Source: Alkalihalobacillus sp047302405 (GTDB lineage Bacteria > Bacillota > Bacilli > Bacillales > Bacillaceae_D). From it: a stretch of 64,000 nt of DNA. The stretch lies in assembly GCF_047302405.1 (NCBI RefSeq), contig NZ_CP154853.1, positions 62,001 to 126,000 on the forward strand. Reading direction: 5' to 3'. The first letter of the stretch is position 1. Each line of letters begins with the position of its first letter. Shown piece after piece: positions 50,206 through 58,782 of this stretch. The notes below the pieces were generated by a model, which saw only the letters and a list, made by a program, of their open reading frames with translations, did not search any database and had not been told where the DNA came from. The translations under genes were made by a program, and so were the position numbers.

Positions 50206-50940
50206 TAGAAGCCGAATGAAGCCAAAAGAGAAGAGAGCTTTGGCCGAGCCGCAAAGGGAATCAAAGGCCGCCAATGAGTCCCGAAGCGATCGAATAAAAG
50301 CCGCAAAGGGAATCAAAGGCCGCCAATGAAGCCCGAAGCGATCGAATCAGAGCTGCAAAGGGAACCAAAGGGCGTCACTGATGCCAAAAGGAATCGAATC
50401 AAAGCCGCAAAGGGAATCAAAGGGGGTCAATGATGCCAAAAGCGATCGAATCAGAGCCGCAAAGGGAACCAAAGGGCGTCACTGATTCCAAAAGTGAGCG
50501 AATCAGAGCCGCAAAGGGAATCCAAGAGCGTCAATGAAGCCCAAAGCGATTGAAAAAGAGCCGCAAAGGGAATCAAAGGACCTCAATGAAGCCAAAAGCA
50601 ATCGAATCAAAGCCACAAAGGGAATCCAAGAGCGTCAATGATGCCAAAAGCGAGCGAATCAGAGCCGCAAAGGGAATCAAAGGACCTCAATGAAGCCAAA
50701 AGCAATCGAATCAAAGCCGCAAAGGGAATCAAAGGACCTCAATGAAGCCAAAAGCAATTGAATCGAATCCACAAAGGGAACCAAAGAGCGTCAATGAAGC
50801 CCAAAGCAATCGAATCAGAGCCGCAAAGGGAATCAAAGGACCTCAATGAAGCCAAAAGCAAGCGAATCAGAGCTGCAAAGGGAACCAAAGAGCTCCAATG
50901 ATTCCAAAAGCACCTGAATCAAAGCCTCAAAGGAACCATA
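50206..50940 (+). repeat. 52-bp tandem repeat array A3 (13 to 14 units)
   Basis: GAATCAAAG, or the variants GAACCAAAG and GAATCCAAG, recurs at 50258, 50310, 50362, 50414, 50466, 50518, 50570, 50622, 50674, 50726, 50778, 50830 and 50882, each exactly 52 bases apart. The second part GAATCAGAGCCGCAAAGG is strongly kept. The array fills the space between clpP (upstream side) and the end of the response regulator gene. Both neighbours are on the minus strand, yet the unit reads on the + strand like the other arrays. Confidence 0.97.
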
Positions 50941-50965
50941 GCGGCTCGTATCACCGATAGGACCC

Positions 50966-52522
50966 TTAGCTTCGTTTCTGATAATAGGTTTGGCGGTAAT
51001 CACTTGGTGTGACACCGACGATACGTTTAAAGACCTTTGCGAAGTATTTATCATGTTGATAACCTACTGCTTCGGCTACTTCGTACACTTTAAGGTTTGG
51101 ATTTGCTAAGAGCTCTTTCGCTTTTTTTATACGGAAATTCATTAAATAATCGGTAATCGTTTGGTTAAATTCCTGTTTGAACTTCCGTGAAATGTATTCT
51201 CTACTTAGGTAAAAATGCTCTGAGATTTCTTGCAAACTAATTTCATAATGGTAGTGACTCTCAATATAAGAAGCAACCTTTCCCATATTCGTTTGTGCTT
51301 GCTCGCCAAGTGTTGCGACTAAATCAAGTAGTTGGAAAAAGTCCTCTCTTTTTTCGCGCTTAAAGTGATGAAAGGAAAATCGCCCATCCCCGGTCCAATA
51401 AAGTTGACGTTGTGTGGGCAGTTCTTCTTTTTGTAGCCAGTGAGAGCGTAAAATATCAAAGTGGTTTTCCCAGTTTTTCAGAAAACGTAAGGTAATATTG
51501 TGATTTTTTTCAATCGATTCAAAAATGGAATGAAGCAAAAGGTCGAGTTGTTGTTTATGCCCACTTTCGATTGTCCACTTCAATTCATCTTTATAATCTA
51601 ATAAAAGCCATTTTCTTTTATGAGGAGCTGTCGGTGAGTCCATTTCTTTATTAATCAAATTATCGGAAGCTAATTTGGTCGAGGCTTTAAGGTAGCTTTC
51701 CTTTGGGTGAGTATGAGCTGGGCCAATTACATAATGTGGCTTTATTTGATAACGACTCCATAACGCTCTTTTCACTTGAGTCAGTGCGGACTCTAGCTGC
51801 CGAGAAGAATGACTAATAAACACAAGTTCTTCCTCATTTTCTAAATGGGAAAAAACGTACCCAGCTTGTTCTCGGTCCATAATCGGTTTTGCGATTGCTA
51901 GAAGTTCAGTAACCGCAAGCTCTCCATGCCCTTCAAAAATAAAAGATTTTAACATCGTCATCGAAAAAATCGCGACGGTTAATGGCTGGGACTCGATGTC
52001 GAGCTGAAATTCTCGTTGAAAAAAATCGAGTTCACTTTGAGTCCATTCTGTTGTCGTTACAAGCTTTGTTAACCATTTGTCACAATAAATAGGATGAATT
52101 TCGCTGACGACTTTTTCTTTTTCTTGCTCTAATTCTTTTGCCTTTTTCTGCTGTAAAACTTCATCGACTGCTCGAGCCAAGACCTCGTTTAATTCAGTTG
52201 GGTCGATCGGTTTTAATAAATAGTCAAAGCTCCCAAATTTAATCGCATTTTTCATATATTCAAAGTCATCATAACCACTTATTACGATTGTTTTCGCATT
52301 TAAATGAGATTGATTAAGCCACTTAAGAAGCTCAACACCATTTGTTTTTGGCATTCTCATATCCGTAAAGATAATATCTGGTTTTTCTGTGGTAATGATT
52401 TGACGAGCTTCGTCTCCATTTTCTGCTTGTAAGATCGTATCAATCTTAAAACGTGACCAATTGGCTAGGAGTAACAAACCTTCTCGAACATGCCTCTCAT
52501 CGTCTACTATGATCGCCTTCAA
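50966..52522 (-). CDS. YesN-type response regulator (receiver plus AraC HTH)
   Basis: A 518-residue regulator. The receiver domain (1-120) has the acidic pair D7, D8 and the phosphorylation site D54 (in IIFTDMRMP). A long middle region of unknown fold follows, and a C-terminal AraC-type double helix-turn-helix (about 415-515; SLQEISEHFYLSREYISRKF). It is the cognate partner of the sensor kinase upstream and probably activates the sugar transporter genes. The start is TTG 52522, nine bases after GGAGG, overlapping the kinase gene by 26 bases. An in-frame ATG at 52573 lies inside the kinase. Confidence 0.9.
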   Translation of the reverse strand: MKAIIVDDERHVREGLLLLANWSRFKIDTILQAENGDEARQIITTEKPDIIFTDMRMPKTNGVELLKWLNQSHLNAKTIVISGYDDFEYMKNAIKFGSFDYLLKPIDPTELNEVLARAVDEVLQQKKAKELEQEKEKVVSEIHPIYCDKWLTKLVTTTEWTQSELDFFQREFQLDIESQPLTVAIFSMTMLKSFIFEGHGELAVTELLAIAKPIMDREQAGYVFSHLENEEELVFISHSSRQLESALTQVKRALWSRYQIKPHYVIGPAHTHPKESYLKASTKLASDNLINKEMDSPTAPHKRKWLLLDYKDELKWTIESGHKQQLDLLLHSIFESIEKNHNITLRFLKNWENHFDILRSHWLQKEELPTQRQLYWTGDGRFSFHHFKREKREDFFQLLDLVATLGEQAQTNMGKVASYIESHYHYEISLQEISEHFYLSREYISRKFKQEFNQTITDYLMNFRIKKAKELLANPNLKVYEVAEAVGYQHDKYFAKVFKRIVGVTPSDYRQTYYQKRS

Positions 52523-54311
52523 GAATCTCACCCTCCATCTTGATTGGTAATGTGATTCGAACGTTAAATCCACCAGTTTGAATGTTTTCTAAAGACATCT
52601 CGGTATGCTCGCCATAATAGAGCTTTAAACGGCGATACACATTTTGTAAGCCAATGCCTGTTCCACTATTGCTAACCATATTTTGATTAGTCGCCAGCTG
52701 TGTGTTAATCATTTCTAATCTTTCTTCGGAAACTCCAAGACCATTATCTTGAATTTCGATCACGATTTTATCTTTGTGCTTATTACAAGTAACAGAAACG
52801 ATTCCAACGACTTCGTGGCTATCAAAGCCATGGTTAAAGTAGTTTTCCACGAGTGGTTGTAAAATCATTTTCGGGACATATACCTCTTTGACGTCATTTT
52901 TAATAATAATCGAGTAATCTAATTTATCTTCAAAGCGTTGTTTTTGTAAAAGCAGATAAGAAGAAAGATAATCGAGCTCTTGTGATAAGGTCACCATTGA
53001 TTCAGATGTATTAATGCTGTAGCGCATGATTTTCGATAAATCGGTAATGAGTGTATAAACCTTAGGAGCATCACTTTTTAACGCCAGTGTCCCGATTGAT
53101 TGTAGGGCATTATAAAGGAAGTGCGGATTAATTTGCGACTGTAAAACTTTCAGTTGATTCGTTTTATTTTCGATTTCTAATTTATATTCACGGTTAATGA
53201 GCTGATCCATCTTTTTCACCATTGATTTAAAACTATCTCCAAGTTCACCGATTTCATCATTACCAAGCGAGTGGAATTGGACTTTCATATTGCCTTTTTT
53301 GACTTCATTTATATTTTTGACTAGGACGGTTAAAGGGTTTGTAATTTTAAAGGAAACAAATAAGGTAGCGACAATGACTAAGAATAGCCCTAACATTCCG
53401 AAAATGATATTAATAAAAGCTACATTATAAGCACTTTCGAATAAGGTGCTCGCAGGAATGATTTTTATCAGCTTCCAGCCACCGCGAGATTCAGCGATTG
53501 TATCATAAATTAAGACAAACGGTTCATTCGATTCAGACCACTCTAAAACACCACTTTTTTGTTCGTGCAATAGCACTTCGGAAATCCAATCTTGTTCCTT
53601 TCTTTCGTTTAATATTGGGGAGGACTGATAAACAAAATCGCCCTCGGTCGTGACAATAAAAAGTTCTTCATTCCCTTCTGTATATAAATGTTCACTTAAT
53701 TCAACAAGCTTCCGTCCGTTAATTTGCAAGGAAATATAAGCGAGAATATCTTCAGATGGAACGTTTTGTAAAGAGCGGTGTAAGCTAAAAGAATGATGGG
53801 GGTTTTTCCCTTCATTCGGTTTGATATATAGATTAAAAGGGCTTTCGCTTGCTTGCTCATAAAAGGAAAAATTCAAATCCTTTCGTTGTTCTGAATAAAT
53901 GACCGAAGATTGTTTAGAAGTGGTAATAAATTGGCTGTTCTTTTCAATAAATAAATCGACGGATTCAATGCTTTGATCAGCGTACAAAATCGTTTGTAAT
54001 ACTTGGTTTACGGAACGAACAGATATAGGTTGTTCTCTTAAGTTAGCTGACTTTAAATAGCTAATAAATTCAAGGTTGTTATAAACAGATAAGGTTAGAT
54101 TATTAAGTTCCTTTACATAACTATCGATGTTGACTTTCCCTTGATAAAGGAGATTGACATTTTCCTCAATCGCCTGATCTTTTAATGATTCCTTTGTATA
54201 TAAAAAAGTGACCACGATCGAGGCACCGAACGGAATAATCGTAAATAATAATAAAAGAGTAATTAATTTTTGCCGAATGCTAGATTTCAGTTTGAACACC
54301 TCTTCCAACAT
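52497..54311 (-). CDS. YesM-type sensor histidine kinase
   Basis: A 604-residue membrane kinase: a helix near 14-36, an extracellular Cache-like domain (about 40-295), a second helix (about 299-321), HAMP (about 322-375), the His_kinase domain with H397 in QINPHFLYNALQ, and an HATPase domain (NYFNHGF, IQDNGLGV, GTGIGLQNVYRR). It senses an extracellular signal, presumably the transported sugar, and phosphorylates the regulator. The start is uncertain: no ribosome binding site precedes ATG 54311, while GAGGTG lies six bases before an in-frame CTG (codon 8). Confidence 0.9.
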   Translation of the reverse strand: MLEEVFKLKSSIRQKLITLLLLFTIIPFGASIVVTFLYTKESLKDQAIEENVNLLYQGKVNIDSYVKELNNLTLSVYNNLEFISYLKSANLREQPISVRSVNQVLQTILYADQSIESVDLFIEKNSQFITTSKQSSVIYSEQRKDLNFSFYEQASESPFNLYIKPNEGKNPHHSFSLHRSLQNVPSEDILAYISLQINGRKLVELSEHLYTEGNEELFIVTTEGDFVYQSSPILNERKEQDWISEVLLHEQKSGVLEWSESNEPFVLIYDTIAESRGGWKLIKIIPASTLFESAYNVAFINIIFGMLGLFLVIVATLFVSFKITNPLTVLVKNINEVKKGNMKVQFHSLGNDEIGELGDSFKSMVKKMDQLINREYKLEIENKTNQLKVLQSQINPHFLYNALQSIGTLALKSDAPKVYTLITDLSKIMRYSINTSESMVTLSQELDYLSSYLLLQKQRFEDKLDYSIIIKNDVKEVYVPKMILQPLVENYFNHGFDSHEVVGIVSVTCNKHKDKIVIEIQDNGLGVSEERLEMINTQLATNQNMVSNSGTGIGLQNVYRRLKLYYGEHTEMSLENIQTGGFNVRITLPIKMEGEILEGDHSRR

Positions 54312-54336
54312 TTAAATCTATCTTTAAGTATAAAGT

Positions 54337-54367
54337 AGAAAGCATACCTAAGATAGATATGCTTTCT
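54337..54367 (-). promoter_or_regulatory. Hairpin between the sugar-binding protein and kinase genes
   Basis: A perfect 10-bp stem AGAAAGCATA / TATGCTTTCT with an 11-base loop. No T-run follows on the minus strand, so it more likely stabilises the upstream mRNA or attenuates transcription than ends it. This would explain more binding protein than kinase. Confidence 0.65.
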
Positions 54368-54399
54368 AAATATATTTTGTTAGAAGATATTCGGATCCA

Positions 54400-55689
54400 T
54401 TATTTTAAATTTTGCCAAGTGGAATCCATTCTTTCGAGAACCGTATCGTAATCAATTTGACCGGCTACATACTCTTGGATAATGGCAGCGAAGTCTTGGT
54501 TCGCACCGTCTGGCCATCTAAACCAGTTCCAAGGTAATGTTTGATCGTCTGATGAATATTCTAAAATGACTTCACCTAATGCGCCTAACCCTGTTGGTTC
54601 GATATGGTCAAAGGCTGGTATAAAAGCAAATTCTTCTGTCATAAAGCGTTGACCTGTTTCAGAAGATACCATCCAGTCTAATAGTAATTTCGCTTCTTCA
54701 ATATGTGGAGAGTTTTTATTAACTGCCCAGTTGTTTGGAACGCCAATTGGTAATCTCGCATCACCGTTATCATCTAATGAAATAGGGAGAATGCCCATGT
54801 TCATCTCTGGATTCAGTTCATAAATCATATTTTCAATCCAGTTTCCTTGTTGAATCATGGCTGTTTCACCTGTTGCAAAATAAGTTACTTGAGAATTATA
54901 ATCGGTCGTTAGCGGATTTGAGTTTCCATATTCAATTTCTAAATCAACTAAACGTTGAAAATCAATAAACTTCTGGTTGTTTGCCATCGTTTCAGTGCCT
55001 TCTGATAATGCATCAATAAAAGCAGCTGGATCGTCTTGTTCAGCAAATGGGATGTTTAATAAATGTTGACCAATGACCCACCACTCCGCATATCCAGCAG
55101 AGAAAGCCGTAATGTCATTTTCTTCTAGTTTTTGAACAGCAGCCAGTAATTCAGAATAAGTAGTTGGCTCTTCCGTGATGCCGGCTTCTGCAAATAAATC
55201 TTTGTTGTAAATAAATCCATATCCTTCAAGGTTAACGGGCATTCCATAAAGTTTGCCGTCTGTATCAGTCATCGGTACCGCTCCAATAGGAAGGAGGTGC
55301 TCAACCCAAGGTTCGTCTGATAAATCAGCTAGATGTTCTTTCCATAATCCGAGCTCTGTAAAGCCTCCATTATTGAAAATATCCGGTTGTTCGCCTGAAG
55401 CAAACTTCGCTTTTAACGCAGCACTATAATCAGCACCACCACCAACTGTTTCTAATTGGACACGAATGTTTGGATGTTCCTCATGAAATTCTTGTAGCAT
55501 TTCAAGTAATTGGTCGGCAATTTCCACTTTAAATTGGAACATGTTTAAGGTTACAACCTCATCACTACTACTTGAGCCACCTTGATCCCCATCTGTTGTA
55601 GAAGAGCCATCTGTCTCATCTGAACCACAAGCACTTAATAATCCTACCGCTAAAATTGATGTAAAAAACCACTTTGTTAACTTCTTCAT
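54400..55689 (-). CDS. Extracellular sugar-binding lipoprotein of an ABC importer
   Basis: A 429-residue family 1 solute-binding protein. The signal peptide has lipobox LSAC (C21), followed by an acidic, Ser/Gly/Asp-rich linker (about 22-45) and the two-lobed binding fold (for example the IFNNGGFTELG and YGMPVNLEGYGFIYNKD segments). It captures an oligosaccharide or similar sugar outside the cell and delivers it to the two permeases. The sugar cannot be inferred. It follows the permease genes in transcription order, which is the reverse of the usual arrangement. Confidence 0.92.
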   Translation of the reverse strand: MKKLTKWFFTSILAVGLLSACGSDETDGSSTTDGDQGGSSSSDEVVTLNMFQFKVEIADQLLEMLQEFHEEHPNIRVQLETVGGGADYSAALKAKFASGEQPDIFNNGGFTELGLWKEHLADLSDEPWVEHLLPIGAVPMTDTDGKLYGMPVNLEGYGFIYNKDLFAEAGITEEPTTYSELLAAVQKLEENDITAFSAGYAEWWVIGQHLLNIPFAEQDDPAAFIDALSEGTETMANNQKFIDFQRLVDLEIEYGNSNPLTTDYNSQVTYFATGETAMIQQGNWIENMIYELNPEMNMGILPISLDDNGDARLPIGVPNNWAVNKNSPHIEEAKLLLDWMVSSETGQRFMTEEFAFIPAFDHIEPTGLGALGEVILEYSSDDQTLPWNWFRWPDGANQDFAAIIQEYVAGQIDYDTVLERMDSTWQNLK

Positions 55690-55753
55690 ATTCGGTAACC
55701 TCCCCTTTAATTGTACTATTTAATTTGTAGTAAAAACTACAAAATGGATAACG

Positions 55754-56575
55754 TTATTTAATCGAACCCGCGGCGATTCCTTTAATAATATGCTTCTGTA
55801 AAAATAAGAAGAAAATGATAACTGGAGTAATCCCTAGAACTAATGCAGCTAATCCCATATCCCACTGTTTTGTATACTGAGCAAAAAATGAGCTCGTGGC
55901 GAGTGGGATCGTTCTTAAGTTTGGATCTTGTAGAACAAGAAGTGGTAATAAGTAATCATTCCAAATCCACAATGTATTTAAAATAACGACTGTAACGGTA
56001 ATCGGTTTTAACAAAGGAAAGACGATATTCCAAAAAACTCGAAACTGTGAACAACCATCTATACGTGCGGATTCCTCAATTTCAATCGGCACAGTCTTAA
56101 TAAAACCGTGATAAAGAAATAAGGAAAGCGGGACACCAAAGCCGAAATACATAATGACAATGCCAGGAAGGCTATTCATAATGCCAATCATGCCACCCCA
56201 TTTAACGAGTGGAATCATCACCGCTTGAAAGGGAATGACCATGGCCGAGACAAACATAATAAAAAGAATTTTGCTAAACTTTCCTGGAGTCCTAACCATT
56301 TTCCAAGCCGCCATTGAACTAATCACGACAAGACCGATATTACTTAAAACAGTGATAATAAATGAGTTAAAGAAAGCCTTTGGAAAATTAATAATCTGCC
56401 AAACCTTTACATAGTTTGAAAACAAAACTTCTTTCGGTAAGGCCGCCGAATTAACTAATATTTCCGAGAAACTTTTTAAAGAATTGACAATAACAAAGTA
56501 AAAGGGAATGAGGAAAATAAGCGCGATAACGATCGCAATAACCTCTAGTAAAAACGTTCGTTTCGTATAGTGCAT
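55754..56575 (-). CDS. Sugar ABC transporter permease (MalG-like)
   Basis: A 273-residue permease with six hydrophobic helices and the coupling motif EESARIDGCSQFRVFWNIVFP (EAA-like loop, about 180-200) that contacts the ATPase. It forms a heterodimer with the upstream permease. ATG overlaps the preceding stop by one base. No ATPase gene is nearby; such systems in Bacilli commonly share the ATPase MsmX. Confidence 0.93.
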   Translation of the reverse strand: MHYTKRTFLLEVIAIVIALIFLIPFYFVIVNSLKSFSEILVNSAALPKEVLFSNYVKVWQIINFPKAFFNSFIITVLSNIGLVVISSMAAWKMVRTPGKFSKILFIMFVSAMVIPFQAVMIPLVKWGGMIGIMNSLPGIVIMYFGFGVPLSLFLYHGFIKTVPIEIEESARIDGCSQFRVFWNIVFPLLKPITVTVVILNTLWIWNDYLLPLLVLQDPNLRTIPLATSSFFAQYTKQWDMGLAALVLGITPVIIFFLFLQKHIIKGIAAGSIK

Positions 56576-57522
56576 TAAGCTTCAACCTCCCTTTTCTTTG
56601 TGATCGATACTTGAATCGTGGTGAATATCGCGACAACTAGGAAAAAGAGAATCGATTTAGCCGAGCCAATTCCGTAGTTATTCATCGTAAATGCTTCATT
56701 ATAAATGTTAATCGCAACAGATTCGGTCGAGTTAAATGGGCCACCACCTGTTAAGGAAAGGTTTAAGTCAAAGATTTTAAAGGCCATTGAAATCGTTAAA
56801 AACAAACAAATCGTAAAAGCTGGCAAGACAAGCGGAATGATAATTTTTCTAAGAAGCTGGAAGGCATTCGCCCCATCAATTTTTGCGGCTTCTATTAGAG
56901 AACGATCCAATCCTTGTAACGCGGCAACATAAATGACCATCATATACCCACTAATTTGCCAAGCGAAGACAATAACAATGCCCCAAAAAGCGGTGTTGGC
57001 ATCTCCTAACCAAGGTTGTTGAAAAAAGCCAATATTGGTCATCTCGCCAATAACGGCAAAACCACGAACAAAGATAAACTGCCAAATGAATCCGAGTAAA
57101 AGTCCACCAATGACATTCGGTAAAAAATAGACGGTTCTTAATAGGTTTTTCGTTTTAAGTGCCGCATTTAAAATAAGAGCTAACGTAAAACCAATTGCAT
57201 TACTAATCAAAACAGCGGCAATCATAAATTTTGTTGTGAAAAGAAACGAGTTAAAGAAACGAGTATCATTTGTAAAAATCCTTATATAATTATCAAGCCC
57301 AACCCATTCAACTGTTGAACTGATCCCATTCCATGAAGTGAAGGAATAATAAACCCCCATCCCAAACGGAATCATCTGAATCATGATAAAAAATAACAAC
57401 GCAGGACCAACAAATGCCAAATACCCAATCATCGAACGTGTTCGTCTTTTTTTCGCTGCTTTTGTCATTAACGAATCATTAAGTCGAGCATGCGATTTCT
57501 CTTTTTTGGTCACTAATGCCAC
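56575..57522 (-). CDS. Sugar ABC transporter permease (MalF-like)
   Basis: A 315-residue permease with a basic cytoplasmic N-terminus, six helices and the EAA-like loop EAAKIDGANAFQLLRKIIIP. It is the first gene of the minus-strand operon. The start is GTG 57522 with AGGAGG nine bases upstream. The promoter region contains a perfect cre, so CcpA should repress the operon when glucose is present. Confidence 0.93.
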   Translation of the reverse strand: MALVTKKEKSHARLNDSLMTKAAKKRRTRSMIGYLAFVGPALLFFIMIQMIPFGMGVYYSFTSWNGISSTVEWVGLDNYIRIFTNDTRFFNSFLFTTKFMIAAVLISNAIGFTLALILNAALKTKNLLRTVYFLPNVIGGLLLGFIWQFIFVRGFAVIGEMTNIGFFQQPWLGDANTAFWGIVIVFAWQISGYMMVIYVAALQGLDRSLIEAAKIDGANAFQLLRKIIIPLVLPAFTICLFLTISMAFKIFDLNLSLTGGGPFNSTESVAINIYNEAFTMNNYGIGSAKSILFFLVVAIFTTIQVSITKKREVEA

Positions 57523-57601
57523 ACGCCAGCACCTCCTCTTTTAAGTAAAAATCGAGTTAAATATGAGTGAAGTTACGTATATAAATTGTTAATTACTAGA
57601 A

Positions 57602-57648
57602 TGTTAGCGGTTGCTTTTGGTTGTAACCGCTTACAGTTATTAATTATA
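57602..57648 (-). promoter_or_regulatory. CcpA cre sites at the sugar ABC operon promoter
   Basis: A perfectly palindromic cre, TGTAACCGCTTACA (57622-57635), fits the consensus TGWAANCGNTNWCA on both strands. A weaker copy, TGTTAGCGGTTGCT (57602-57615), lies next to it. On the minus strand a TATAAT (57648-57643) lies just upstream, placing the main cre at about +2 to +16. The -35 is poor, as expected for an activated promoter. Confidence 0.85.
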
Positions 57649-57721
57649 AGGACAAATGTCTAAAAAGAATATCCACTCAGTTGACTAAAGAGGTGCACTG
57701 TATTGACCTATGTCAATTGAG

Positions 57722-58095
57722 GCAACATAGGGGGGCAATGAAGTCGGAAGCAGTTGAAAAAGAGCCACAAAGGGAATCAAAGGGAGTCAATGAAGTCGGA
57801 AGCAGTTGAAAAAGAGCCGCAAAGGGAATCAAAGGGGGTCAATGAAGCCCAAAGCGATTGAATCAGAGCCGTAAAGGGAATCAAAGGGAGTCAATGAAGT
57901 CGGAAGCAGTTGAAAAAGAGCCGCAAAGGGAATCAAAGGGCCACAATGAAGCCCAAAGCCATCGAAAAAGAGCCACAAAGGGAATCAAAGGGAGTCAATG
58001 AAGCCCAAAGCCATCGAAAAAGAGCCACAAAGGGAATCAAAGGGAGTCAATGAAGCCAGAAGCCATCGAAAAAGAACCGCAAAGGGGAGCAAAAT
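57722..58095 (+). repeat. 52-bp tandem repeat array A4 (seven units)
   Basis: GAATCAAAG recurs at 57774, 57826, 57878, 57930, 57982 and 58034, 52 bases apart, with a partial unit at each end. Cores are GGAGTCAATGAAG with TCGGAAGCAGTTGAAAAAG or CCCAAAGCCATCGAAAAAG. It lies between the divergent ABC operon and the glutaredoxin-like gene. Confidence 0.96.
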
Positions 58096-58182
58096 CCCCA
58101 CCCCACCCTGATCCAGCTCCCCCATATTTGCTCGTAGTACATAAAAAAGAGTACAATAAATTAAATAGGAGTTGAGTTAATC

Positions 58183-58425
58183 ATGGTGCAAGTAGAAGTG
58201 ATGTCAAAAAATCATTGTCCACTATGTGTGGAGGCAATTGCGGAGCTAAGAAATCTTCAGAAAGAAATTGACTTTGAGATTAAAGTCACGGATATTTATC
58301 AGGATGATGTCCTTTTGGAAAAGTATCAAATTATGATTCCTGTTGTTTTAGTTGGAGGAAAAGAAGTGGGCTATGGGCATATTTCTGCATTAGATGTTCG
58401 GGAAGCGATAAAAAAAATGAAATAA
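58183..58425 (+). CDS. Glutaredoxin-like protein with CPLC motif
   Basis: An 80-residue single thioredoxin-fold domain. The redox motif CPLC lies at 12-15 and the cis-proline region is MIPVVLV. Proteins of this kind reduce disulfides or serve as small thiol-transfer proteins; the partner is unknown. An AGGAG lies 14 bases before ATG 58183, rather distant. It precedes cggR but is separated from it by the cggR promoters. Confidence 0.85.
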   Translation: MVQVEVMSKNHCPLCVEAIAELRNLQKEIDFEIKVTDIYQDDVLLEKYQIMIPVVLVGGKEVGYGHISALDVREAIKKMK

Positions 58426-58546
58426 TCAGGTTTTATTTGTTCCGTAATTGGTTATATTAGAATAGTAATGAATGAAGTAATAAAATTAATCGATCATTTA
58501 CTGAATATTTAGCTTGTATCTGGATTAAATTATTGATAAAATGGGA

Positions 58547-58614
58547 TTGAAGACAGGGAGATTATTTTTTACTCTTATCGGGACGTAAAATGTCACGGTG
58601 GGACGTGTTGAGAC
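58547..58614 (+). promoter_or_regulatory. cggR distal promoter P1 with CggR operator O1
   Basis: TTGAAG (58547-58552), 17 bases, TACTCT (58570-58575), directly followed by CGGGAC-N6-TGTC-N4-TGGGAC-N6-AGAC (58579-58614). The B. subtilis CggR operator is CGGGAC-N6-TGTC-N4-CGGGAC-N6-TGTC, so two positions differ. Confidence 0.75.
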
Positions 58615-58647
58615 CCAATGTGTGATGAACCGAAAAAATTCATGCAC

Positions 58648-58724
58648 TTGAATGTATTTAAGAGTAAATTTATATTTTTTTGTTTTCGTGGGACGTAAAA
58701 TGTCATAGCGGGACTGTTTTTGAC
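58648..58724 (+). promoter_or_regulatory. cggR proximal promoter P2 with CggR operator O2
   Basis: TTGAAT (58648-58653), 17 bases, TATATT (58671-58676), then TGGGAC-N6-TGTC-ATAG-CGGGAC-N6-TGAC (58689-58724). O1 and O2 share GGGACGTAAAATGTCA exactly and lie 110 bases apart. The central repressor CggR would bind as a tetramer and block elongation or initiation; fructose 1,6-bisphosphate releases it. Confidence 0.85.
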
Positions 58725-58782
58725 CCGTGACGTCACTTAACTATTCAAAACGGGCATTAGGAAGTCAAAAGGAGCTTTGTAT

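Noticed and set aside
58580..58724. GGGACGTAAAATGTCA duplication as another member of the 52-bp repeat families
   Set aside because: The copies are 110 bases apart, occur only twice, and fit the CggR operator exactly.
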